This document shows, piece by piece, positions 37,014 through 45,238 of a DNA stretch of 64,000 nt. Positions within the stretch are counted from its first letter, which is position 1. Every line of letters starts with the position of its first letter. Source of the DNA: Verrucomicrobiia bacterium (lineage in GTDB: Bacteria; Verrucomicrobiota; Verrucomicrobiia; Limisphaerales; JADLHS01); NCBI GenBank assembly GCA_011525685.1, contig WYBW01000068.1, positions 30,871 to 94,870 on the forward strand. The letters run 5' to 3'. The notes beneath the pieces are model-generated. The model was not told where the DNA came from. It saw only the letters and a list, made by a program, of their open reading frames with translations, and did not search any database. A program made the translations under genes and the position numbers.

Positions 37014-38024
37014 TCATCGGAGAATCAGGTCCTCGATCACCTTTCCCAACCCATCCACCACGCGGGCGAACCGGTCGTAGTCCAGTTTGTCGGGGGTGTC
37101 CTCGGTGCCATGATAGTGGGGCGACCGAAACGGCGCCGTGTCCGTGACCATGATCGCGGGGTAACCCGCCTGCCAGAACGCCCAATGGTCGGACCAACCG
37201 ATGCCCGGCAGCGCGCCCGGCAGCGCCCCGCCCTCGGAGGGAAAGGCGGCCTGCTCGCGGAAAGTCCTCACGCAGCGCCGCACCAACCACGCATCCGCGG
37301 TCCGCCCTACGAACGCGATGAAATCTCCCCGCGAGGGATAAAACAGGCCCACGGGAAATGGATATTTCTGACTGCGCTCCCGGGTCGAGTAGTAACCGAG
37401 GCTTTCGAGGCTCAACATCGCCACGACGTTTTCGCCCCGTTCCCGGCACTGCCGCGCGTAAACGAGACTCCCCATCTGTCCGGTTTGAAAGAACGGCGGC
37501 TCCTCGTTCACAAATGCCACGAAACGGAGCGTGCGCAACGGTTGTTGAAGTGACGGGAATCTTGCCAACGCCAACAAGGCTGCCACGCCGCTCGCGTTGT
37601 CGTCCGCGCCGGGACTGCCGGTGACCGAATCGTAATGCGCGCCCACCACCACGATCTCCTCCGGCGCGCGCCTCCCGGGAACTTCTACTTCCAAATTCTG
37701 GCATTGCTCGCCGGCGACGGAAAAACTTTGACGCACCACAATGTGACCGGCTTGCGACAGCGTCTGCTCGATGTAATCCGCCGCCGCGGCCAGTTGTCGC
37801 GGGAGCAGCACGTTGCGCTCGCCAATCTCGCCGCCCAACTTCTCCACGTGGCGGACCAACTCCTGGCGCAAGTCCGTTTGTGCCGGACTCAACTCCGGCA
37901 ACGGCCCGCGAAAGCTTTTCATAGGCATGTGGATCATGGTCCACCAACACGCAGCCAGCATGACGGCCAGCACCGCGGCAAGCCAGGCGATTCGTTTTGC
38001 GGCCGGACGGGTGATGAAGCGCAT
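37014..38024 (-). CDS. M28 family metallopeptidase, membrane-anchored or exported
   Basis: 336 aa. N-terminal hydrophobic helix (about 11-28; anchor or signal). Zinc-aminopeptidase motifs in order: VVVGAHYDSVTG (His), PGADDNASGVAALL (bridging Asp), FVNEEPPFF (Glu pair), then SDHWAFWQAGYPAIMVTDTA and PHYHGTEDTPDKLDY (last ligands). Probable aminopeptidase acting outside the cytoplasm on peptides. Monocistronic between two minus-strand genes. Confidence 0.9.
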   Translation of the reverse strand: MRFITRPAAKRIAWLAAVLAVMLAACWWTMIHMPMKSFRGPLPELSPAQTDLRQELVRHVEKLGGEIGERNVLLPRQLAAAADYIEQTLSQAGHIVVRQSFSVAGEQCQNLEVEVPGRRAPEEIVVVGAHYDSVTGSPGADDNASGVAALLALARFPSLQQPLRTLRFVAFVNEEPPFFQTGQMGSLVYARQCRERGENVVAMLSLESLGYYSTRERSQKYPFPVGLFYPSRGDFIAFVGRTADAWLVRRCVRTFREQAAFPSEGGALPGALPGIGWSDHWAFWQAGYPAIMVTDTAPFRSPHYHGTEDTPDKLDYDRFARVVDGLGKVIEDLILR

Positions 38025-38120
38025 GGCCGTCCAAAGAATATGAACCGGTGGGGCAAGTAAAGTCCGCTCGCCGGGAGGCTGACGGTGAAAATTCGCCGGG
38101 CCAGACCTATCGCTCGAGGT

Positions 38121-39125
38121 TTACCGCCGCGCGGTGGGCGATTTCAACCACAACACCATCCCGGCGCAATCAACGAGCGCCTGACCGGCGGCCAATTCCG
38201 GCGCTCCGAGAATGCCACCCACATCGGCCAGTGCGGCGCCAGATGGGCCCAGTCCCCAGTCTCCCAGTTCCATGACCGCGAAGTTCACGTTTCGGAAGGT
38301 TGCGCCACCTACCTCCATAGTTCGCACGCCCGCCACCGCGAAACCGCGTTGGCCGGTCGCACCGGCCCCGGTGATGCGGCGTGGCGTGGGCAACAATTGC
38401 AAACCCAGCGAGGTAGCGACACCGGCATCGAGACAACTCCAGACCCCGCCCGTGTCCACCAACAAATTCGCGAGTTTCCCGTTCAGTTGCGCGGCCGCAA
38501 TCAGCGCCAGGGGAGCGGTGCGCTTGAGGTCGAGAGGCACGAATCCGCCTCGCCGAAGTTCCGTTTCCAACTGTGACCGTTGTGAGTGGGACAAGTCCTT
38601 TTGCCGCGTGTAGAGACGACGGTTCGAACAATCCACCACGGCGGCGTTGCGAATCAGGAAATCACACCCCGCCACGATTTGGAACGGCGCGGGCCGACCC
38701 TTGAAAACCAGATCCTGCACCAGCGCCGGTTGGTTCGTGAACTCGATGCGCCCCAACCGCAGGCGCTCCAGCACAACGACCGCTCCGGGCGGATTCGAGC
38801 CGGGAAAAGGGTCGCCGGGCGGTAAATCGAGGCTGTGTGCAAGCTTCAGGTGACTCGCCGCATTTGTGCTCACGGTGGTGAAAGACCATCCCGAGTCCAC
38901 GAGCACACTCAGTTTGCGCCCATTCAATCGGCCGAGGAGATAGAGCCGATTCTCGCCCGAACGCCGCAATTCGACCTCCTCGTAGCCGAGTTGCTGAAAC
39001 TGACTTGCCAGATTGATCCGCGCGGGCTTGTCGGCTGCCAGCGCTGCCACCGAAAATGTCAGTGCCAATGAAATGGCACACCAACCGCGGGTTGCAATGT
39101 TACCCGGACAAGGCCGTGCGCGCAT
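38121..39125 (-). CDS. Exported retropepsin-like aspartic protease (two aspartyl motifs)
   Basis: 334 aa with signal peptide (about 1-31, ISLALTFSVAALAAD). Two pepsin-type half-sites: LVDSGW (D77) and LVDTGG (D224), each in the LLG/hydrophobic strand context typical of clan AA bacterial proteases. The duplicated domain would allow an intramolecular dimer. Substrate unknown. The ATG at 39125 puts the signal peptide at the N-terminus; the frame extends upstream to 39254 without conserved features. Confidence 0.8.
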   Translation of the reverse strand: MRARPCPGNIATRGWCAISLALTFSVAALAADKPARINLASQFQQLGYEEVELRRSGENRLYLLGRLNGRKLSVLVDSGWSFTTVSTNAASHLKLAHSLDLPPGDPFPGSNPPGAVVVLERLRLGRIEFTNQPALVQDLVFKGRPAPFQIVAGCDFLIRNAAVVDCSNRRLYTRQKDLSHSQRSQLETELRRGGFVPLDLKRTAPLALIAAAQLNGKLANLLVDTGGVWSCLDAGVATSLGLQLLPTPRRITGAGATGQRGFAVAGVRTMEVGGATFRNVNFAVMELGDWGLGPSGAALADVGGILGAPELAAGQALVDCAGMVLWLKSPTARR

Positions 39126-39334
39126 GAGGAAGTCTGCCCGCGCGTTTCCTTCCCGGCAACCCAACCTCTCGGTCATTGGGCAGCAAACTCGCAGATTGCA
39201 TGGAGGTGTAAACCCAGTCATCTCAGGTGCTGTTCGGTCACTCCATCGGAGCAAATGATCGGGCGTGGAAAGAGTCCCTCGCGAACAGGGCAGGAGCTGT
39301 CGGCCGGAGTCCCGGAATTTGTGCGCGACGAGCC

Positions 39335-40786
39335 TCAGTATTTCGGCAGCACGTTCACGATGCCCTCGTAAACCGGCATGTCGTCGCGGCCCGCCTGACG
39401 CGATAATTTTTCCAGTTCGCGCTCCAGTTTCTTGCGCATCGCCGCAGCCGCCGGGTCATTGATGAGATTGCGCATTTCGAGGGGGTCGCTGGCCAGATGG
39501 TAAAGCTCCGCGGTGAAGCGATCCGGCGTGGCGTCGCCGTTCGGATAACGGATCAATTTCCATTCCGGCGTGCGCACCCCGCGGACATTGGGCGTGTAGG
39601 GAAACTGCTTTTCATAATTGTATTCGTAGAGAAAGAAGTCGCGCCACGCGACCCGTTTGCCTTGCAATAGCGGTTTCCAGGAACGGCCAGTGATTCCGCG
39701 CAATGGCTTGGCCCCACAGATTTCGAGAATGCTGGGTGCCAGATCATGATTGAGGATCATCGGCTGAATCACCGTGCCGGGTTTGGCCAGTGGTGGGTAG
39801 CGCACCAGCAAGGGGACACGGATGCTGTCCTCGTACATGGTGCGCTTGTCCACGCGCCCGTGTTCGCCGAGGACGAATCCGTTGTCGGACGTGAAGACGA
39901 TGAGCGTGTGGTCCAACTGGCCGGTTTCCCGCAGCGCCGCGTAAATGCGGCCCACACTCTCATCCACGGAAAGGAGGGTGGCCAGGTAGGCGCGGACGAA
40001 TTTGCCGTATTCCTTCTGGCCGTAGAGCGGGCCACCCGTGCCGTGCCACGTCGGCAGGCTTTCCTCCAGCCAGGCCGGCTTGCCGTCCGCGGCGCGGTAG
40101 TCGAGGAAATTGCCGGGCTTCTTCACGGGAAACTCGTCCAAGGCATGCTCATAGCGCGGCTCTGGCTCGATGGGGCCGCCGTGCGGAGCTTTCTGGCCCA
40201 CGATCAACAGCCACGGCTTCTCGTGCTGCCGCTTGAGCCAGTCCACCGTGTAATCCGTGATGACCGTTGTGTAATACCCGGCAATCTTCCGTCGCGTCCC
40301 GTTCAGATTGAATTCGTTGTCGAAGTAATTGCCCTGCCCGCGATGGCTCATCCAGTAATCGAAGCCCGGCCGCTGCTCGTCGTTGTCCTCGCCCATGTGC
40401 CACTTGCCGATATAGGCGGTTTCGTAACCAGACTCCTTCAGACGCCGGGGATAACCGGGCAGGTCGTTTGGGTATTCGGTGAAATTGTTCAGCACCTTGT
40501 GGCTGCGTGCGTAGCGCCCGCTCAACATCGTCGCGCGCCCCGGTGAACAGAGCGATGTAGTGACAAAGGTGTTTGCAAATCGCGCGCCTTCGGCGGCCAG
40601 GCGGTCCAGATGTGGCGTCTTGAACCAGGGAAAAAGGGCGCTTTCGCCCAGTTCGCGTTGCACGACGCCCAGGGCGTCCCAGCGTTGATCGTCGGTGATG
40701 ATCACGAGCACGTTGGGCCGCGGTTGAGCCGGCGCGTTGGCGAGAAGCGCCAGGCACCCGAACCAGGTCAGCAGATGTTTGTTCAT
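39335..40786 (-). CDS. Exported sulfatase (arylsulfatase-like)
   Basis: 483 aa. Signal peptide about 1-20 (LTWFGCLALLANAPAQ). Type I sulfatase: RPNVLVIITDDQRWD (metal Asp pair), formylglycine motif C80-S-P-G-R, GKWHMGEDN, and FTSDNGFVLGEHG. Similar to iduronate-sulfatase/ choline-sulfatase-like members that act on sulfated glycans; exact substrate not determinable. The start at 40786 is chosen for the signal peptide. Second sulfatase of the window after 29944-31941, of the CSPGR rather than CSPAR type. Confidence 0.93.
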   Translation of the reverse strand: MNKHLLTWFGCLALLANAPAQPRPNVLVIITDDQRWDALGVVQRELGESALFPWFKTPHLDRLAAEGARFANTFVTTSLCSPGRATMLSGRYARSHKVLNNFTEYPNDLPGYPRRLKESGYETAYIGKWHMGEDNDEQRPGFDYWMSHRGQGNYFDNEFNLNGTRRKIAGYYTTVITDYTVDWLKRQHEKPWLLIVGQKAPHGGPIEPEPRYEHALDEFPVKKPGNFLDYRAADGKPAWLEESLPTWHGTGGPLYGQKEYGKFVRAYLATLLSVDESVGRIYAALRETGQLDHTLIVFTSDNGFVLGEHGRVDKRTMYEDSIRVPLLVRYPPLAKPGTVIQPMILNHDLAPSILEICGAKPLRGITGRSWKPLLQGKRVAWRDFFLYEYNYEKQFPYTPNVRGVRTPEWKLIRYPNGDATPDRFTAELYHLASDPLEMRNLINDPAAAAMRKKLERELEKLSRQAGRDDMPVYEGIVNVLPKY

Positions 40787-40893
40787 GATGGAATGAGCCG
40801 GAGCATGGCGGATTTGCCAATCGGCGGCCAAGCGAAAAGGGCAAAGAAAAGGCAAAGAGGAACTGGGGCGGATTTAGATTCTTGTAAAAATGG

Positions 40894-40968
40894 TCGGGGC
40901 GGTGAGATTCGAACTCACGACCTCTTGTACCCGAAACAAGCGCGCTAGCCAGGCTACGCTACGCCCCG
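40894..40968 (-). tRNA. tRNA-Pro (anticodon CGG)
   Basis: 75-nt cloverleaf on the minus strand. Acceptor stem CGGGGCG/CGCCCCG with discriminator A, D-arm with GTAGCGTAGCCTGG, anticodon stem CTTGT/ACAAG enclosing TTCGGGT (anticodon CGG), T-arm GTTCGAATC. CCA is not encoded. Confidence 0.95.
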
Positions 40969-41268
40969 AACCGGCCCGCAAAATGCCCGCAGGGGGTGCG
41001 AAACGCAATGCCGAATTTGCAGGCTGCCGAACTTGCAGACCGGATTCCTGGCCATCTTAATCCCGGGTCAACAGTCTCCCTTGTTTTGTCGAGCGGTTTC
41101 GCTGGAGTTCAGCCTTCAGTCCGTGCGAGAGGTTCAGCCAAGCCGAACAGCAGCTCGCGTTCGCGGCACAGAAACCCCGCTCCTTTGCGAGGGAGCGGGG
41201 CACGATGAGTTCCTCATGGCTCAATACCCGGCTTGCCAAGAACTGGTTGGCACTCCTACCCTGCCGTC
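40969..41268. other. Spacer after tRNA-Pro with a strong hairpin
   Basis: 300 bp without a gene. Hairpin CCCCGCTCC/GGAGCGGGG at 41175-41200 with a 7-8 nt loop. On the minus strand it is followed by TTTCTG, so it is terminator-like for leftward transcription, yet no minus-strand gene lies just to its right. May be a bidirectional attenuator or repeat. Confidence 0.45.
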
Positions 41269-42594
41269 ATGACTAAGCGCGCCAAACGGGCTGCTGCCGG
41301 TCAATGGTCCCGCCGCGGCTTTCTTCAAAGGGCCGCCGCCGCTGGCGTCGCGGTCGTTGCCCCGCAAATCGTGCCCTCGTCCGTTCTCGGTCTGGGCGGT
41401 GCCACGCCGCCGAACAACCGCATCACGGTGGGGTTCATCGGCACCGGCGACCACGGGGTCAACTGGAATCTCGGGCCCTATCTGCGACACCCGGACGCGC
41501 AGGTGGTGGCCGCGTGCGACGTGGACGCGAAGCGGTTGTTCCGCGCCACGGAAACCATCAACGCGCATTACAAGAATGAGGACTGTTTCGGGACCAAGGA
41601 CTTTCGCGAAGTGCTCGCGCGCAAGGATATTGACGCGGTCATGATTTCGACGCCGGACCACTGGCACACGATCATCAGTCTGCTGGCGATCCAGGCGGGC
41701 AAGGATGTCCAGTGCGAGAAACCCACGTTGACCATCCACGAGGGCAAGGTGCTCATCGAGGCGGTGCGCAAACACAAGCGCGTGTTCCAAACCAGCACGG
41801 AGGACCGGGCGGTGCCGGAGTATCATCGCATGGCGGAACTGGTCCGCAATGGCCGCATCGGCAAGCTGCAACGCATCGAGGTGATCCTGCCCAAACAACC
41901 GCAGACGGCCGGCGATCCCACCCCGCAGCCGGTGCCGCCGGAACTGGACTACGAGATGTGGCTGGGGCCGGCGCCCTTTGCGCCCTACACCCGCGACCGG
42001 GTCCATTGGAACTTCCGGTGGATCTGGGATTACTCCGGCGGAATCATCTGTGATTGGGGCACGCATCTGTTCGACACGGCTCAATGGGCCAACGACACCG
42101 AGCGGAGCGGGCCGGTCGAAATCGAAGGTTCTGGCACACACTGGTCGGGCGGTTTGTACGACACGGTAAAGGACTACGACGTGACTTATCGTTACGCCAA
42201 CGGCGTGGTGATGACGTGCAAGCCCGGCAATCCGAGCCTCAAGTTCATCGGAACCGAGGGGTGGGTGGGCAACACCGGCTGGCGTGGCGCCGTGCAGGCC
42301 AGTATTCCGGAGATTTTGAATTCCAGGATCGGCCCGAACGAGCTGCACCTTTACACCAACCCGAAAGGCGAGCACGACGACTTCCTCCAGTGCGTGCGCA
42401 GCCGCAATGACCCCTACTTCCCGGTGGACATCGGCCATCGTGTGTCCACGGTTTGCCATCTGGCCAACATTGCCATCAAACTGGGCCGTAAACTGAGGTG
42501 GGATCCTCAAGCCGAGAAGTTCACGGGCGACGAAGAAGCCAACCGGATGCAGGACCGCCCGCGCCGCGATCCCTGGCAGTTGCCAAAGGTTTGA
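41269..42594 (+). CDS. Tat-exported Gfo/Idh/MocA-family oxidoreductase (1)
   Basis: 441 aa. Twin-arginine signal SRRGFLQRAAAAGVAVVAP (about 14-32). Rossmann NAD(P) motif VGFIGTGDHGVNWN (about 54-67), catalytic-domain region CEKPTLTIHEGKVL with the conserved EKP, and YGIGHAW-like NFRWIWDYSGGIICDWGTHLFDTAQWA. Likely a periplasmic sugar or sugar-derivative oxidoreductase in polysaccharide use. Followed by an alkaline-phosphatase-fold gene on the same strand. Probably different in substrate from 57881-59221, with which it shares only family features. Confidence 0.92.
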   Translation: MTKRAKRAAAGQWSRRGFLQRAAAAGVAVVAPQIVPSSVLGLGGATPPNNRITVGFIGTGDHGVNWNLGPYLRHPDAQVVAACDVDAKRLFRATETINAHYKNEDCFGTKDFREVLARKDIDAVMISTPDHWHTIISLLAIQAGKDVQCEKPTLTIHEGKVLIEAVRKHKRVFQTSTEDRAVPEYHRMAELVRNGRIGKLQRIEVILPKQPQTAGDPTPQPVPPELDYEMWLGPAPFAPYTRDRVHWNFRWIWDYSGGIICDWGTHLFDTAQWANDTERSGPVEIEGSGTHWSGGLYDTVKDYDVTYRYANGVVMTCKPGNPSLKFIGTEGWVGNTGWRGAVQASIPEILNSRIGPNELHLYTNPKGEHDDFLQCVRSRNDPYFPVDIGHRVSTVCHLANIAIKLGRKLRWDPQAEKFTGDEEANRMQDRPRRDPWQLPKV

Positions 42595-42745
42595 TGCGGA
42601 CCGCGCCCGTCACCGTCGCAGCTTCGGCCGCAACTCGTCGCGGGGTTAAATTTGGAGAGGTGCTTTTGTTCGGCACCAAGAATTTAGCTGCGAGGATCGG
42701 GCCGCTGTGTTTCAATTTCACCAGATCGTTCACCCAAGAATACAC

Positions 42746-43930
42746 ATGAGAACCAACCTGCCAAGCCGCGCTGACATTTGCTCTGACCTCGAGAAGCCGG
42801 GCCAAGTCAGCTCAGGCCGAAGCTCCAAGCGATTTTCATGCTGCTGGATGCTGGTCCTGCTTCTGGTGTCCACCGTTGCAAAGGCCGCCATGAAGACGGA
42901 GAACGTCTTCCTCATCACGACGGACGGGTTGCGCTGGGAGGAGGTGTTCAATGGCGCTGAGGAATTGCTGCTCAACAAGGAGAACGGCGGCGTGAAGGAC
43001 GTGGACGGATTGAAGCGCGACTTCTGGCGTCCGACGCCGGAGGAACGGCGCAAAGCCCTGCTGCCCTTCTTCTGGAGCGAAATTGCCGCGCGCGGGCAGC
43101 TTTACGGCAACCAAACGAAAGGGAGTGTCGCGCAGATCACCAACACGCGACGTTTCAGCTATCCCGGTTACAACGAATTCCTCACGGGCATTGCCGACCC
43201 GCGGATTGACAGCAATAACAAGATTCCCAATGCGAACACGAACGTTTTCGAGTGGCTGCACACGCGTCCCGGATTTCATGGCAAAGTGGCCGCCGTGGTC
43301 AATTGGGACGTGATTGCGTGGATTCTCAACGCCGAACGCAGCCGCCTGCCAATCTGGACCGGCTATCCGCTCCCGGCCAATGCGCCGGTGCTCATCAAGT
43401 TTTCCCCGGAGCTTGAGGAACTGGTTGCCGACACCACACCCATCTGGTCGAGCGTCATCATGGACACCTTCACGGCGCGCGCGGCGCTGGATTACGTCCG
43501 GCAGCAACAGCCTCGGGCGTTCTATCTGGCTTTTGGCGAGACGGACGAATGGGCGCATGATGGTCGGTACGATTGTTACCTGCGGGCGGCGCACCACGTG
43601 GACCGGTTCATCCAGCGTTTATGGCAAACCGTGCAGGCCCTGCCGCAGTACCGGGACAAGACGACGTTCATCGTCACCACCGACCACGGACGCGGCTCCG
43701 GCCCGCAGGATTGGCGGCATCACAGCAACAAGATTGACGGGGCGGAAAACATTTGGATCGCAATCCTCGGCCCGGACACGCCGCCCCTGGGTGAACGGAC
43801 CAACTGTGCGCGGGTTACTCTGAGTCAAATCGCCTCCACTGTGGCGGCGGTGCTGGGGGAGGATTTTCATGGGGCATTCTCCCAGGCTGGCGTGCCGATC
43901 TCCGAGGCGATCCGCATCCCCGGCAAGTAA
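42746..43930 (+). CDS. Exported alkaline-phosphatase-superfamily hydrolase
   Basis: 394 aa. A signal peptide core (MLVLLLVSTVAKA) is near residues 35-47. Core motifs of the phosphodiesterase/phosphomutase-like branch: ENVFLITTDGLRWEEVFNG (metal Asp), nucleophile region RRFSYPGYNEFLTG, FGETDEWAHDGRYDCYL, and TTDHGRGSG. No CxPxR motif, so not a sulfatase. Expected to hydrolyse a phosphate ester or diester. The start is uncertain: ATG at 42746 is used, but 42707 or 42848 are possible, the last giving the shortest signal. Confidence 0.8.
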   Translation: MRTNLPSRADICSDLEKPGQVSSGRSSKRFSCCWMLVLLLVSTVAKAAMKTENVFLITTDGLRWEEVFNGAEELLLNKENGGVKDVDGLKRDFWRPTPEERRKALLPFFWSEIAARGQLYGNQTKGSVAQITNTRRFSYPGYNEFLTGIADPRIDSNNKIPNANTNVFEWLHTRPGFHGKVAAVVNWDVIAWILNAERSRLPIWTGYPLPANAPVLIKFSPELEELVADTTPIWSSVIMDTFTARAALDYVRQQQPRAFYLAFGETDEWAHDGRYDCYLRAAHHVDRFIQRLWQTVQALPQYRDKTTFIVTTDHGRGSGPQDWRHHSNKIDGAENIWIAILGPDTPPLGERTNCARVTLSQIASTVAAVLGEDFHGAFSQAGVPISEAIRIPGK

Positions 43931-43954
43931 CCTCCAACCGGTCACACTCAAGCC

Positions 43955-45217
43955 ATGGCGAAACAGCGCGCTTCGCTTGCCGGCAAACCGGCGCAGTCGC
44001 TTGGTGAATGGTCGGCTCTAATCCGGAAAGCCCGTCGCCGCATCGCCGATGGAGTGCTGGTTTCGCCTTGTGTGGAGTCGGCTTCGCTCTCGGAACTGAC
44101 CGGGATGCGCATCTTTTGCAAGCTGGACAATTTGCAGCGCACCGGGAGCTTCAAGGAGCGCGGCGCCCGCAACGCGCTGCTGCTCCTCACTTCCGCGCAA
44201 CGCAAGCGGGGCGTCGTGGCCGCTTCCGCGGGGAATCACGCGCTCGGCCTGGCCTACCACGGGTCGCTGCTGGACATCCCCGTGACAGTGGTCATGCCGC
44301 GATTCGCGCCGCTCATCAAGAGCAGCACCTGCCGGCGGTTGGGGGCGCAAGTCGTGCTTCACGGTGATACCTTTGCCGCCGCCAAGGAGGAAGCCGACCG
44401 TTTGGGCCGTGAACAAGGATTCACCTACATTCACGGTTATGATGATCCAGGCATCATCGCCGGCCAGGGCACCATGGGTCTGGAAATTCTGGAGCAGGTT
44501 CGCAGCGTGGAGGCCGTGGTGGTGCCGATCGGTGGCGGAGGATTGATCTCAGGCGTGGCGGCCGCCATCAAAGCCCGGCGGCCCGATGTGCGCGTGGTCG
44601 GTGTCGAATCGGCGCGCGCACCCACCTTGACCCGGGCGCTGCAAGCCGGCCGGCCGGTCAAAATCTCGCCGGCCGTCACGTTGGCCGATGGCTTGAGTGT
44701 TCCTCAAATCGGGGCGCAGGCTTTCGCTCTCGCGCGGCGGTTGGTGGATGAAATCGTAAGAGTTGGCGAGGACGAAATTGCGCTGGCCATTCTGCGGATT
44801 CTTGAACTGGAGAAGACCGTGGTGGAGGGCGCTGGCGCAACGCCGCTGGCGGCTTGTTTGAATGACAAGTTGAAGCACCTCCGCGGCAAGCGAGTGGTGA
44901 TTTCCCTTTGCGGCGGCAACATTGATCCGAACATTCTGGACCGTGTGATCGAGAAGGGGTTGGTGGTGGACGGGCGGCTGACACGCTTCACGGCGGTCAT
45001 CAGTGATCGCCCGGGCGGACTGGCCAAACTCTCGCGACTGCTGGCCGAGGCCGGCGCCAGCATCAAGGAGGTCACCCATGATCGCGCCTTCGCCGGCGCG
45101 GACGTTTCGACCGTCAACGTGCTCTGCACCATCGAGACTCGTGATCGTCACCACGGGCGGGAAGTCCTGCAACGGCTGCGACAAAACGGGATTCGCTTAT
45201 TCCACAGCAGCCGCTAA
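43955..45217 (+). CDS. ilvA: Threonine ammonia-lyase (threonine dehydratase)
   Basis: 420 aa, the short catabolic/biosynthetic form with one C-terminal ACT domain. Deaminates threonine to 2-oxobutanoate for isoleucine. PLP lysine in RTGSFKERGARNAL (about residue 68), phosphate-cup GGGGLISG (about 193-200), and ACT domain from about 340 (TRFTAVISDRPGGLAKLSRLL). 21 nt before pheT on the same strand. Confidence 0.93.
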   Translation: MAKQRASLAGKPAQSLGEWSALIRKARRRIADGVLVSPCVESASLSELTGMRIFCKLDNLQRTGSFKERGARNALLLLTSAQRKRGVVAASAGNHALGLAYHGSLLDIPVTVVMPRFAPLIKSSTCRRLGAQVVLHGDTFAAAKEEADRLGREQGFTYIHGYDDPGIIAGQGTMGLEILEQVRSVEAVVVPIGGGGLISGVAAAIKARRPDVRVVGVESARAPTLTRALQAGRPVKISPAVTLADGLSVPQIGAQAFALARRLVDEIVRVGEDEIALAILRILELEKTVVEGAGATPLAACLNDKLKHLRGKRVVISLCGGNIDPNILDRVIEKGLVVDGRLTRFTAVISDRPGGLAKLSRLLAEAGASIKEVTHDRAFAGADVSTVNVLCTIETRDRHHGREVLQRLRQNGIRLFHSSR

Positions 45218-45238
45218 CCTTGCCGCTCCTGAATTACG

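Noticed and set aside
40894..40968. tRNA-Pro as an integration site for a genomic island
   Set aside because: No integrase gene and no duplicated tRNA 3' end were seen nearby.
42746..43930. Third sulfatase
   Set aside because: It lacks the CxPxR or SxPxR formylglycine motif; better called a phosphatase or phosphodiesterase-like member of the superfamily.
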